Shown: in pieces, positions 8,757-17,078 of the stretch
How positions within the stretch are numbered: position 1 is the first letter of the stretch
Layout of the letters: every line of letters starts with the position of its first letter
Source: an uncultured Pelagibacteraceae bacterium
GTDB lineage: Bacteria > Pseudomonadota > Alphaproteobacteria > Pelagibacterales > Pelagibacteraceae
Assembly (NCBI GenBank): GCA_902633985.1
Contig: CACPHV010000001.1
Span: 62,001-126,000 of the forward strand
Direction: 5' to 3'
DNA length: 64,000 nt
Notes under the pieces: model-generated
Seen by the model: only the letters and a program-made list of their open reading frames with translations
What the model was told of the DNA's origin: nothing
Databases searched by the model: none
Translations under genes and position numbers: made by a program

Positions 8757-9770
8757 ATGGAAGATAAAGATAAAAAAATTGTGAGCCTTCATTTGAAACT
8801 AATGCCATATTTAGAAAAATATGGAATTCTTCTTTTATTGGTAATTATGATTTTGGTAATGCACATTTTACAACCAGATGTTTTTTTATCTTGGAGAAAT
8901 GTAACTAACGTTTTTAAACAAATATCTTGGCAGTCAATGTTAGCTTTGGGAGTATTTATGGTAATTGTGACCGCTGGAATAGATCTTTCGGTAGGTTCAA
9001 TCATGATGTTATCATTAATGATTTTAGCTGTTGTTGCTAAAGCCGGAGCGCCTTGGTACATAGTGGTTATTACACCATTAATTGCAGGATTTTTATGTGG
9101 TCTATTTAATGGCCTAGGTATCACCTTACTTCGCATGCCACATCCTTTTATAATGACTTTAGGTACACTTTATATATTTAGAGGAACTGGAAATCTAATC
9201 TCTGGTGGAACTCCTATAAGTGGTTTTACAGACGAAGTTAGGTACCTTGGTCATGGAAGAATTGATCTTCAATGGTTAGGATTAGAAAAATCACAATACC
9301 TTCCTGTAAGTTTAGTTTTGATTGCAATTGTATATATAATTTTTTGGATTTTTTTAAATCATAGTAAAACTGGAAAATGGATTTACGCAATCGGGGGAAA
9401 TCCAAATGCTGCTAGAGCATCTGGAATTAATGTTAACAAAATTTTAGTTATAGTTTATTCGTTATGTGGATTTCTATCTGGTATTGGTGCTTTAATTTTA
9501 GCAGGCAGAACTGACTCAGGCTATCCTAACGCTGGACTTCAATCTGAACTTGATGCGATCGCTGCATGTATAATTGGAGGAGCAAGTTTTTTTGGTGGAA
9601 GAGGTACAGTTCTAGGGGTATTTGCAGGTGTAATGATTATGGGAATTCTAAGAAATGGTCTCAATTTGATGGATGTTAGTTCTTTTTGGCAGCAAGTTTT
9701 AATTGGTTCAATAATAGTTCTTGCAGTCTATATTGATGTATTAAGAAGAGATTTGGGAACTAGAAAGTAA
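8757..9770 (+). CDS. Sugar ABC transporter permease (RbsC/FrcC family)
   Basis: The 337-residue membrane protein has about eight to ten hydrophobic segments and the RbsC-family blocks DLSVGSIMMLSLM, IMTLGTLYIFRGTGNLISGG, GGNPNAARASGINVNKI, and the C-terminal IIGGASFFGGRGTVLGVFAGVMIMGILRNGLNL split across two adjacent motifs. I place the start at the ATG, two bases after the ATPase stop. An in-frame TTG at 8733 would add eight residues overlapping the ATPase. The order ATPase-permease-binding protein shows a complete importer for a pentose or hexose. Confidence 0.9.
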   Translation: MEDKDKKIVSLHLKLMPYLEKYGILLLLVIMILVMHILQPDVFLSWRNVTNVFKQISWQSMLALGVFMVIVTAGIDLSVGSIMMLSLMILAVVAKAGAPWYIVVITPLIAGFLCGLFNGLGITLLRMPHPFIMTLGTLYIFRGTGNLISGGTPISGFTDEVRYLGHGRIDLQWLGLEKSQYLPVSLVLIAIVYIIFWIFLNHSKTGKWIYAIGGNPNAARASGINVNKILVIVYSLCGFLSGIGALILAGRTDSGYPNAGLQSELDAIAACIIGGASFFGGRGTVLGVFAGVMIMGILRNGLNLMDVSSFWQQVLIGSIIVLAVYIDVLRRDLGTRK

Positions 9771-9890
9771 ATTTTAAGCGTTTACACTCCCTAGTTGTAT
9801 TCAAAATTGTCTTATCACCTTTATAAACAGTTGAACTCTTCTCATTTTTTTTATTTAATTTAGTTTTTTAAATAACAATAGGGGAACCAA

Positions 9891-10823
9891 ATGAAAAACT
9901 TAACAAGAAAAATTGTTGCTTTTTTTACAGCAATTTTTTTATCAATCAGTATCGGTTCAGTCTCTTTTGCTGATGGACATGGTAAAAAAATTCTATTCAG
10001 TATTAAAGGTCCTGGATCAGGAAACCCTTTTTGGGCATCTGTAACAAAAGGTGCTGAAGAGGAAGCTAAAAAACTAGGTGTTAAATTAATTTTAATTGCA
10101 CCTCCGCAAGAAGGAGATGTTCAAGCACAGATAAACCAAGTTGAGGACCAACTGGCAAAAGGTGTTGATGCTTTAGCACTTGCACCAGGAGATCCAAATG
10201 CGTTTGCTCCGATTGTTGATGATGCTATTAAAAGTGGAGTTCCAGTAGTATTCGTTGACACAAAAGGAATAAACGAAGGAGTAACTTTTATTGGAACAAA
10301 CAACATGAATGGCGCAGAGTTAGCTGCAAAATTTATTTGTGATAAAACTCCTAAAGGTTCAGATGTTGCAATTTTAACTGGTATTGAGTCACAATCTACA
10401 GCTCTGTTAAGAAGAGATGGTGCAATAAAAGGTTTTAAAAATTGTGGATTAAACATTGTTGCAACTCAAACTGCTGAGTGGGATACTGCTAAAGGTAGAT
10501 CTGTAACTGAGTCGATTATTTTAAAAAATCCAAACATCAAAGCAATATTTGCTTCAAATGATAATATGGGCTTAGGTGCAATGCAGGCTCTTAAAGATGC
10601 GGACATGAATGATGTGGTTGTAGTAGGTTTTGATGCTACGCCAGATGCAGCTACAAGTATTTTAAAAGGAGAAATGACAGCAACAATTGCTCAGTTTTCT
10701 TATAACATGGGTGCATATGGAGTTAAATATGCTCTTGAATTAGCTAATGGTGGAAGTATTGATCCAAATATTGATACAGGAACGCAATTAGTAACAAAAG
10801 AAAACGCTAACGATTTTAAATAA
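9891..10823 (+). CDS. Periplasmic sugar-binding protein (RbsB/FrcB family)
   Basis: This 310-residue protein has a signal peptide (about residues 1-27, ending SVSFADG) and the type I periplasmic-binding-protein fold of ribose/fructose binders. Recognisable blocks are GSGNPFWASVTKGAEEEA, VDALALAPGDPNAFAPIV, VVFVDTKG, FIGTNNMNGAELAAKFI, IFASNDNMGLGAMQAL and VVVGFDATPDAA. It is preceded by a 120-base gap and a strong Shine-Dalgarno AGGGGA, and is closed by an intrinsic terminator, so it can be expressed separately and at higher level than the permease and ATPase. The exact sugar is not determinable; the mutarotase and ribokinase just downstream favour a pentose or furanose. Confidence 0.92.
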   Translation: MKNLTRKIVAFFTAIFLSISIGSVSFADGHGKKILFSIKGPGSGNPFWASVTKGAEEEAKKLGVKLILIAPPQEGDVQAQINQVEDQLAKGVDALALAPGDPNAFAPIVDDAIKSGVPVVFVDTKGINEGVTFIGTNNMNGAELAAKFICDKTPKGSDVAILTGIESQSTALLRRDGAIKGFKNCGLNIVATQTAEWDTAKGRSVTESIILKNPNIKAIFASNDNMGLGAMQALKDADMNDVVVVGFDATPDAATSILKGEMTATIAQFSYNMGAYGVKYALELANGGSIDPNIDTGTQLVTKENANDFK

Positions 10824-10843
10824 TCATTAGATAATAAAATATT

Positions 10844-10879
10844 AAAAAGGGTGGAATTTAATTCCACCCTTTTTTTTTA
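10844..10879 (+). terminator. Intrinsic terminator after the sugar-binding protein gene
   Basis: A perfect stem GGGTGGAAT/ATTCCACCC with a two-base TA centre is flanked by A-rich DNA and followed by nine Ts. It begins about 20 bases after the binding-protein stop and ends 17 bases before the mutarotase ATG, so it separates the abundant binding-protein message from the downstream enzymes. Confidence 0.93.
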
Positions 10880-10884
10880 TGTAA

Positions 10885-10890
10885 TATAAT
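10885..10890 (+). promoter_or_regulatory. Candidate -10 box (TATAAT) for mutarotase/ribokinase
   Basis: A perfect TATAAT begins six bases after the upstream terminator and ends six bases before the mutarotase ATG. It would place transcription start at or next to the ATG, giving a leaderless or near-leaderless message. No convincing -35 box is visible because that position falls in the terminator stem, so the call is tentative. Confidence 0.35.
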
Positions 10891-10896
10891 ATTTTA

Positions 10897-11358
10897 ATGT
10901 TAATAAATATTAATCCAGTTTTAAGTCCTGAATTATTATTTCATCTAAGATCTATGGGTCATGGAGAAAAATTAATTTTAGCTGATGCGAATTTTCCTGC
11001 TAATACTTCTAATGATAAAGTAATAAGATTAGATGGAGTTGGTATTAAAGAAGCAGCCTCAGCAATTCTTTCAGTTTTTCCTCTTGATAGTTTTATTGTT
11101 ACACAAGGTGGATCTCCAGCTTTGAGAATGGAAGTGGATGATCAACCAGATGAATTAACAGAGACGCATAAGGAATTTATTGATGTAGTTAAAAATGTTT
11201 CTGGAGAAAATTGGAAAGTTGGTTCAATATCTAGGCAAAATTTTTATGAAGAAGCAAAAAAAGCATACTGCATAGTTACAACTACAGATGCTAGACCTTT
11301 TGGATGTTTTGTTTTAACCAAAGGTGTAATTTTACCAGATGGCAAGGTTTGGTCATAA
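10897..11358 (+). CDS. RbsD/FucU-family sugar mutarotase
   Basis: This 153-residue protein matches the RbsD/FucU mutarotases, which interconvert ring forms or anomers of ribose or fucose. The N-terminal LSPELLFHLRSMGHGEKLILADANFPA contains the catalytic His of the GHGD-like loop, although the aspartate is replaced (GHGEK). A late segment TTDARPFGCFVLTKGVI is the family C-terminal block. Its length is closer to FucU (about 140) than to some RbsD proteins. It lies between the sugar-binding protein and ribokinase, which supports a role in preparing the imported sugar for phosphorylation. Confidence 0.88.
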   Translation: MLININPVLSPELLFHLRSMGHGEKLILADANFPANTSNDKVIRLDGVGIKEAASAILSVFPLDSFIVTQGGSPALRMEVDDQPDELTETHKEFIDVVKNVSGENWKVGSISRQNFYEEAKKAYCIVTTTDARPFGCFVLTKGVILPDGKVWS

Positions 11359-11368
11359 AATTTAACAA

Positions 11369-12280
11369 ATGAAATCTATTTCTATATTAGGAGTTTTTGT
11401 AGCAGATTTATGTTTTATTGGAGATAGAATTCCCAGCAAAGGTCAAACAATTTTAGGAAAAAAACATGTAGTAGGTCCAGGTGGAAAAGGATCAAATCAA
11501 GCGATTGCAGCTGCTAGATTAAATGGAGATGTAAGTTTTATTACCAAAGTTGGTAAAGATAGTCATTCTGAAATGGCATTTAATCTTTATAAGGAAGCGG
11601 GAGTAAAAACTCATTCAATTATTCAGGACGAAAAACTTTTTACTGGAGTTGCTGGTATCATGATCGATAAAGATGGAAACAATGCAATCAATGTTGTTTC
11701 TGGAGCGGCTGAGCATCTATTTGCTGAAGATATAGATAATAAAGTTGAAACAATTAAAAATTCAGAAATATTTTTGACACAAATGGAAACTCCTGATGAA
11801 ATTACTATTTACGCTTTAAAAAAAGCAAAAGAATATAATTGTACAACTATTTTAAATCCTGCCCCAGCACGTAAAATTGATGAGGATATTTTTAAAATAA
11901 TAGATTTTTTTACACCCAATGAAACAGAAACTGAATTTTATTTAAATAAAAAAATTGAAACAAGCGAAGATATAAAAAACGCAGCTAGTGAGTTGTTAAA
12001 AAAGGGTATACAAAATGTGATTATTACTTTAGGTGAAAAAGGTATTTATTTCGCAAATGGAAAAGAAAACTTTTTCCTGGAAGCTTATAAGCTAAAACAA
12101 CCTGTAATAGATACTACAGGAGCAGGAGACGCATTTAATGGAGCCTTTGCTGTAGGTTTAGCAAATGATCTAGATATAAAAGAAGCCTTATCATTCGCAA
12201 ATAAAGTTGCAGGTATTTCAACGACAAGATTAGGCGCTGCTTCATCTATGCCATTTGCTAAAGAACTAACAGATTATTAA
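11369..12280 (+). CDS. rbsK: Ribokinase-like PfkB-family sugar kinase
   Basis: The 303-residue kinase has the ribokinase layout. An N-terminal substrate region contains GPGGKGSNQAIAAARL, a middle NPAPAR and TPNETE match ribokinase precisely, and the catalytic anion-hole motif DTTGAGDAFNGAF lies near residue 250, its Asp being the base. It would phosphorylate D-ribose or a similar sugar at O5 using ATP. It follows the mutarotase after 10 bases, and together with the FrcBCA-like transporter completes an uptake-mutarotation-phosphorylation set. Fructose or deoxyribose are alternatives within the family. Confidence 0.88.
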   Translation: MKSISILGVFVADLCFIGDRIPSKGQTILGKKHVVGPGGKGSNQAIAAARLNGDVSFITKVGKDSHSEMAFNLYKEAGVKTHSIIQDEKLFTGVAGIMIDKDGNNAINVVSGAAEHLFAEDIDNKVETIKNSEIFLTQMETPDEITIYALKKAKEYNCTTILNPAPARKIDEDIFKIIDFFTPNETETEFYLNKKIETSEDIKNAASELLKKGIQNVIITLGEKGIYFANGKENFFLEAYKLKQPVIDTTGAGDAFNGAFAVGLANDLDIKEALSFANKVAGISTTRLGAASSMPFAKELTDY

Positions 12281-12282
12281 AT

Positions 12283-13278
12283 CTAATTCTTTTTATTTTT
12301 AGCCATTGATAATGCAATTTTAAAAGAATTTAAAATTGGATCTAGATTAGCTTCATTTTTTCCAGCGATAGCAAATGCTGATCCATGAGCAGTAGTCGTT
12401 ACTGGTACAGTCAATCCACCTTGAACTGTTACTCCTCTATCAAAGCCAAATGCTTTAAGACCAGATTGAAGTGCATCATGATACATACCAACCATACAAT
12501 CATGGTTTTTATTTTTATAAGCTACTACAAAAGATGTATCACATGGCAATGGACCATCGACATTGTAGCCAAGTTTCTTTGCCTCTTCAATCGCAGGAAT
12601 GATTTCGTCTTTTTCTTCTGTACCAAACTCTGCGTGTGGATTTAGAGCTTGAATAGCAATTCTAGGATTTTTAACACCATTCAACTTCATAACCTCATTT
12701 ATTAATTTTATAGGCTTCATGATATTTTCTTTAGTAATATGTTGAGCAACTTCTTTTATTGGAATATGAGAAGTTACTCTTGCTGTCCAAAAATTATCTA
12801 TTACATTAAACTCACAACAAAAACTATTTACTTCAAGTTTTTCAGCCATTAACTGTAATTCATCTGAATGTTTATTGCCTCCAAGTTTTAAACTTGTCTT
12901 ATTCATTGGCGCAAAATTAATTGCATCTATTTTTTGTTCTTTAGCAAGAGTTAAAGCTAAATCTAAAGCTTCCAATACACTTTCGCCAGATTCTTTTGAT
13001 GGTTCAGATAATTTATATTTATGATTTTTTCCTTTAGAAATATCTAATAAAAATCTATTTGATTTATCAAAATTTACCTCATCAAAATTTTCTACAACAT
13101 CTATATTATGTGAAATTCCTGTAATACTATTTCCACTTTCAAATACTTGCTTTTCACCAATTATGACGATGTTTGCTTTTTTTGTCATCTCATCATTTAA
13201 AAGCTTTGAAATTAATTCTGGTCCAATCCCAGCTGGATCACCAAGTAGAAGAGCAATGTTAGATTTATTTTCAGTCAT
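12283..13278 (-). CDS. PdxA-family 4-phospho-hydroxyacid dehydrogenase
   Basis: This 331-residue protein matches PdxA (4-hydroxythreonine-4-phosphate dehydrogenase). LLGDPAGIGPELISKLL is at the N-terminus. Metal-binding histidines are in TSHIPIKEVAQHI, ALNPHAEFGTEE and MVGMYHDALQSGLKAFGF, and the tail is TTAHGSAFAIAGK. Its position among sugar-acid genes, convergent with ribokinase and divergent from the TctCBA transporter, suits the PdxA2 branch, which works on phosphorylated four-carbon acids such as threonate. No DUF1537 kinase, the usual PdxA2 partner, is in the window. A genuine pyridoxine role is therefore possible but less favoured by context. Confidence 0.82.
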   Translation of the reverse strand: MTENKSNIALLLGDPAGIGPELISKLLNDEMTKKANIVIIGEKQVFESGNSITGISHNIDVVENFDEVNFDKSNRFLLDISKGKNHKYKLSEPSKESGESVLEALDLALTLAKEQKIDAINFAPMNKTSLKLGGNKHSDELQLMAEKLEVNSFCCEFNVIDNFWTARVTSHIPIKEVAQHITKENIMKPIKLINEVMKLNGVKNPRIAIQALNPHAEFGTEEKDEIIPAIEEAKKLGYNVDGPLPCDTSFVVAYKNKNHDCMVGMYHDALQSGLKAFGFDRGVTVQGGLTVPVTTTAHGSAFAIAGKNEANLDPILNSFKIALSMAKNKKN

Positions 13279-13347
13279 TTTTTTCTTTACGTCTTGTAGC
13301 AGATTATGTTTAAATTATTAAATATAAATTAACTAAAGAGGGAAATA

Positions 13348-14322
13348 ATGAAAAAAAGCTTTAAACTATTTTTAGCAGCTGCTTTTCTAGTAACTGAATT
13401 TTTTGTTGTAGCTCTTCCATTAATGATTACATCAGCTAAAGCTGATGGTCATCCAATACAAGCAATTACACACGCTGGTTTTGGTGGTGGAACTGACGTT
13501 ACTACTAGAATGATGTTATTAAGAGCAAGAAGAGTCCTTAAGCAAGACATGCAATTAGTAAACAAAAAAGGTGGTGGTGGAGCCGCATCTATGGATTACA
13601 TGATGTCTTTACCAGCTGATGGAAATCATACTTTAACTTGGACAACAGGTCATGCTGTTTCTATGGCTTTAGGAAAAACTAAAGTTAAGCTAAGTGATAT
13701 GCAACCACTTGCTAGAGGAACAGACGACCCTCAATTATTTGTTGTAAATTGTAAAAACGACATTAAAGATGCAAAAAAATTTATTAGCACACAAAAATCA
13801 AAATCGCTAAAATATGGAACTACTCATACTGGTGGTATTGACGATGTTAGTGCAATCGCATTTACAAAAAAAGGTGGATTAAAAGATCCGACAATAGTTG
13901 CGTACAAAGGTGTTGCACCAATTAAAACAAACCTTATCAAAGGAGATATTGATGTAGGTGTTTTAAACCTAGGTGAAGCATTAACTGAAATTAATGAAGG
14001 TAAACTTTGTGTTTCAGTTGTCTTGGCAAATAATAGAATGGCAAAAATCGGAGACTCTCCAACAGCAAAAGAACTAGGTATACCTGTTTCTTTATCTACT
14101 GTTAGGGGTTTCGTAACTAAAAAAGGTGCTCCAGCTGACAGAGTAAAACAATTAGAAGCTGGAATGATGAAAGCTATGAGCCACAACTACTACAAAAATT
14201 TCTTAACAGAAATTGGTCTTGATGAGACAAGTGTTGTAGGTGCAGATGAATGGGGTAAGCAAATGGAAGAAATGCTTGCTGAGATGACTGCGCAGCTTAA
14301 AGCTTTAGGTTACATTAACTAA
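13348..14322 (+). CDS. tctC: Tripartite tricarboxylate transporter binding protein TctC
   Basis: The 324-residue extracytoplasmic solute receptor carries a signal peptide of about 33 residues (ending SAKADG) and the family pattern ITHAGFGGGTDVTTRMML, LVNKKGGGGAASMDYM and KYGTTHTGGIDDVSAI. It would capture an organic acid or other small anion in the periplasm and deliver it to TctAB. It is preceded by AGAGGGA, an excellent ribosome site, and its message is closed by a terminator 48 bases downstream. The ligand is unknown; the TTT family covers citrate, aromatic acids, sugar acids and others. Confidence 0.9.
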   Translation: MKKSFKLFLAAAFLVTEFFVVALPLMITSAKADGHPIQAITHAGFGGGTDVTTRMMLLRARRVLKQDMQLVNKKGGGGAASMDYMMSLPADGNHTLTWTTGHAVSMALGKTKVKLSDMQPLARGTDDPQLFVVNCKNDIKDAKKFISTQKSKSLKYGTTHTGGIDDVSAIAFTKKGGLKDPTIVAYKGVAPIKTNLIKGDIDVGVLNLGEALTEINEGKLCVSVVLANNRMAKIGDSPTAKELGIPVSLSTVRGFVTKKGAPADRVKQLEAGMMKAMSHNYYKNFLTEIGLDETSVVGADEWGKQMEEMLAEMTAQLKALGYIN

Positions 14323-14345
14323 TCTAATTAAAAGTACATTTGAAT

Positions 14346-14852
14346 ATGAAAAATGTACAAAATCAAAAAAGGGCAAACAAAAGTTTGCCCTTTTTTTTTA
14401 GAGATGAGTTTAGAGTTTCTCTTCTAATTATTTTAATATCTGTAGCATTATTAATCACAACTTTTACTTTTGATATTGTTCCTCCAATTTTAAATAGAGG
14501 AATACAACCAGCGACATTCCCAAAAGCGCTCTTAATCTTAATAATAGCAATGACATTATTAATCTGTTATTTGGCAACTAAAAATCCCTGGAAAGTTGAA
14601 AAAAAATTACCAAGATCATTCTTTCTTACTTTATTCAGTTTTGTTATTTTTATAATAGTTTCTAAAACACTTGATTTCTTTTTAGCAATCTCAGCTTTAT
14701 CTATCTTTGTTTCTTATTGTTGGGGAGAAAAAAGATTATTTTATTTATTACTAGTTGGGATTATTTTCCCAATTATTGTTTTTATATTTTTTGAAACCAT
14801 TTTAGGTTTAAGATTTCCACCAGGAATAATTACTAACATTTACTATAGTTAA
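14346..14852 (+). CDS. tctB: Tripartite tricarboxylate transporter small membrane subunit TctB
   Basis: This TctB-type protein has four hydrophobic helices (roughly residues 25-45, 58-77, 92-112 and 135-155) and lies between tctC and tctA, the standard order. I use the ATG at 14346; a TTG six bases upstream is also in frame. The first 18 codons run straight through an intrinsic-terminator hairpin and its T-tract (giving ...SLPFFFRDEF), which is not typical TctB sequence. The actual initiation site is therefore uncertain: the only later candidate before the first helix is a TTG at 14385 inside the hairpin. The tctA gene follows without a gap. Confidence 0.8.
   Translation: MKNVQNQKRANKSLPFFFRDEFRVSLLIILISVALLITTFTFDIVPPILNRGIQPATFPKALLILIIAMTLLICYLATKNPWKVEKKLPRSFFLTLFSFVIFIIVSKTLDFFLAISALSIFVSYCWGEKRLFYLLLVGIIFPIIVFIFFETILGLRFPPGIITNIYYS
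14365..14399 (+). terminator. Intrinsic terminator inside the 5' end of tctB
   Basis: A stem GGGCAAAC/GTTTGCCC with an AAAA loop (14371-14390) is preceded by six As and followed by nine Ts. It would end most transcripts after tctC and leave read-through to supply tctBA. It lies within the predicted tctB reading frame, so ribosomes translating from 14346 could melt it. Confidence 0.92.
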
Positions 14853-16331
14853 ATGGATAATTTATTATTAATGCTAGCACCACTTTTCAGTTCTAAACTA
14901 TTATTAGTTTTATTTTTTGGAACATTATTTGGTTTGATATTAGGTGTGTTACCAGGGTTAGGACCAACAACAGGGGGAGCATTGATCCTACCTTTCACAA
15001 TGACTCTAGATCCATTATCTGCAATTGTTTTATTAACATCTATTTATTGTGCAGGAACCTATGGTGGTGCAATAACTGCTGTACTTATTAATACACCGGG
15101 AACCCCAGCAGCTGCAGCCACTTGTTTAGATGGCTATCCTTTAGCACAAAAAGGTGAAGCTGGAAGAGCTTTAGGTATGGCTACAGTCTCAAGTACTGTT
15201 GGAGGAATTTTTAGTGTAGTCATATTAGTTTTCTTTGCTCCTATATTAGCACAACTTGCTTATGAATTTGGTCAGCCAGAATATTTTGCATTAGCAATAT
15301 TTGGTTTAACAATGCTTGCTTCAATAGGTGAAGGTAGTCCAATTAAAAATTTAATCGCAGGTTCATTTGGAATATTAATTTCTACGGTTGGAAAAGATTT
15401 TATGACTTCAATCGACCGTTTTACTTTTGGGATCAATGAGTTAACTGAAGGAATAGGATTTATACCAGTAGTGGTTGGACTTTTCGCAATGAGTGAAATG
15501 TTAACCCAATCGACTTTAATCAATCAAGTGTTTAACAGAATAGCTTTAAAAGCAATTAAATTACCAAGCAAAGATGATTATAAAAAAACATGGAAAACAA
15601 TTTTAAGATCAAGTGGGATTGGATCATTTATTGGAGTACTGCCTGCAGAAGGTGGAACAGTTGCTTCTTTAATTGGTTATTCTGAGGCTAAGAGATTTTC
15701 AAAAAATCCAGAAGAATTTGGAAAAGGATCTATTGAAGGCATTGCTGGTGCTGAGGCTGCAAATAATGCTGCAACAGGGGGTGCGATGGTTCCAACTTTA
15801 GCTTTAGGTATTCCTGGTAGCGCAACAACAGCGGTTATACTTACAGGATTGATTATTCATGGGGTTAGACCTGGACCAGATTTGTTTAGAGAACAGCCAG
15901 ATTTTTTATATGGAATTTTTGGTGCTATGTTGATTGCCAATATTCTATTTTTTATTTTTGGATTTTTTGGAGCAAAAATATTTGCAAGAATAACTTTAGT
16001 ACCTAACAAGATCTTATGGCCAATGATATTTGCAGTTTCAGTATGTGGAACTTATTCTTTAAATCAATCAATAATTGATGTTTGGATAATGTTATTTTTT
16101 GGAGTGCTAGGTTTTTTTATGAGAAGATATGGTTTTTCAGTTGTTCCAGTTATTATTGGATTAATTTTGGGTGAGTTGGTTGAAGGAACTCTAAGACAAT
16201 CTCTGGTTATATTTGATGGTAATTGGCTAATGTTTTTCACAAGACCAATTGCATTAACATTCTTTATTTTGTCTTTAATTGCTTTAGCTTTTCCTTTATT
16301 AAGATCGAGAAAATTTAAAAAGAAATTATGA
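14853..16331 (+). CDS. tctA: Tripartite tricarboxylate transporter large membrane subunit TctA
   Basis: The 492-residue, roughly 12-helix permease matches TctA. Diagnostic blocks are GLILGVLPGLGPTTGGALILPFT near residue 27-50 (in two adjoining motifs), YGGAITAVLINTPGTPAAAATCLDGYPL, and the repeated half-motif GVLPAEGGTVASLIGYSEAKR with AANNAATGGAMVPTLALGIPGS. The two PG(L/T/S)-containing motifs form the likely transport core. The gene abuts tctB and overlaps the downstream SDR as ATGA, so transporter and dehydrogenase are co-expressed. Confidence 0.93.
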   Translation: MDNLLLMLAPLFSSKLLLVLFFGTLFGLILGVLPGLGPTTGGALILPFTMTLDPLSAIVLLTSIYCAGTYGGAITAVLINTPGTPAAAATCLDGYPLAQKGEAGRALGMATVSSTVGGIFSVVILVFFAPILAQLAYEFGQPEYFALAIFGLTMLASIGEGSPIKNLIAGSFGILISTVGKDFMTSIDRFTFGINELTEGIGFIPVVVGLFAMSEMLTQSTLINQVFNRIALKAIKLPSKDDYKKTWKTILRSSGIGSFIGVLPAEGGTVASLIGYSEAKRFSKNPEEFGKGSIEGIAGAEAANNAATGGAMVPTLALGIPGSATTAVILTGLIIHGVRPGPDLFREQPDFLYGIFGAMLIANILFFIFGFFGAKIFARITLVPNKILWPMIFAVSVCGTYSLNQSIIDVWIMLFFGVLGFFMRRYGFSVVPVIIGLILGELVEGTLRQSLVIFDGNWLMFFTRPIALTFFILSLIALAFPLLRSRKFKKKL

Positions 16332-17077
16332 TTAAGTATGATCTAAATAATCGAGTAGCGGTTGTTACTGGTGGAGCCCAAGGATTTGGTTTAGCAATAA
16401 CCGAAAGGTTTATAGAAGCAGGTGCAAAAGTTGTGATTTGGGATATTGATGACAGAGCAGCTATAGAAGCAATCAACAAAGTAAAATCAGAAGATTTAAG
16501 TCATCAAATCGTAGACGTAACTAATTTTGAAATAGTAAATAAAAATTTAGAAGAAGTAGAAAAAAAATATGGAAAAATAGATATTTTTGTTAATAACGCA
16601 GGTATTGCAGGTATGAATACTACTGTCGCTGAATATCCTTTAGACGAATGGAAAAAAGTAATGAACTTAAATTTAAACTCTGTTTTTTACTGTTGTAAAG
16701 CTGTGGTTCCATTTATGTTAAAAAATGATTATGGAAGAATAGTTAATATTGCATCTATTGCAGGAAAAGAAGGAAACCCAAATGCAAGTGCTTATAGTAC
16801 TTCCAAAGCTGGTGTTATAGGTTTAACTAAGTCATTAGGTAAAGAGTTAGCGCAAAAAAATATAGCTGTAAATTGTGTAACTCCTGCAGCAGCAAAAACA
16901 AGAATTTTTGACCAAATGACAGAGGAACATATTAATTATATGTTATCAAAAATTCCTAGAAATAAATTTGCAAAAGTTGAAGAATTAGCTTCATTAGTAA
17001 CCTGGTTAGCTAGTGAAGAAAATTCATTCTCCACAGCTGCTGTTTTTGATTTGAGTGGTGGAAGGGCAACTTACTAA
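16328..17077 (+). CDS. Short-chain dehydrogenase/reductase (SDR)
   Basis: This 249-residue classical SDR has the cofactor motif VTGGAQGFGLAI (TGxxxGxG), the structural NNAGI near residue 90, the catalytic Ser in IVNIASIAG, and YSTSK holding the Tyr/Lys pair near residue 155. An acidic residue after the second strand (VIWDIDD) suggests NAD preference. Relatives include 3-oxoacyl reductases and 2-keto-3-deoxy sugar-acid dehydrogenases. The ATGA overlap with tctA links it to the imported acid, so oxidation of a hydroxy acid or sugar acid is a reasonable inference. Confidence 0.88.
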   Translation: MIKYDLNNRVAVVTGGAQGFGLAITERFIEAGAKVVIWDIDDRAAIEAINKVKSEDLSHQIVDVTNFEIVNKNLEEVEKKYGKIDIFVNNAGIAGMNTTVAEYPLDEWKKVMNLNLNSVFYCCKAVVPFMLKNDYGRIVNIASIAGKEGNPNASAYSTSKAGVIGLTKSLGKELAQKNIAVNCVTPAAAKTRIFDQMTEEHINYMLSKIPRNKFAKVEELASLVTWLASEENSFSTAAVFDLSGGRATY

Positions 17078-17078
17078 C

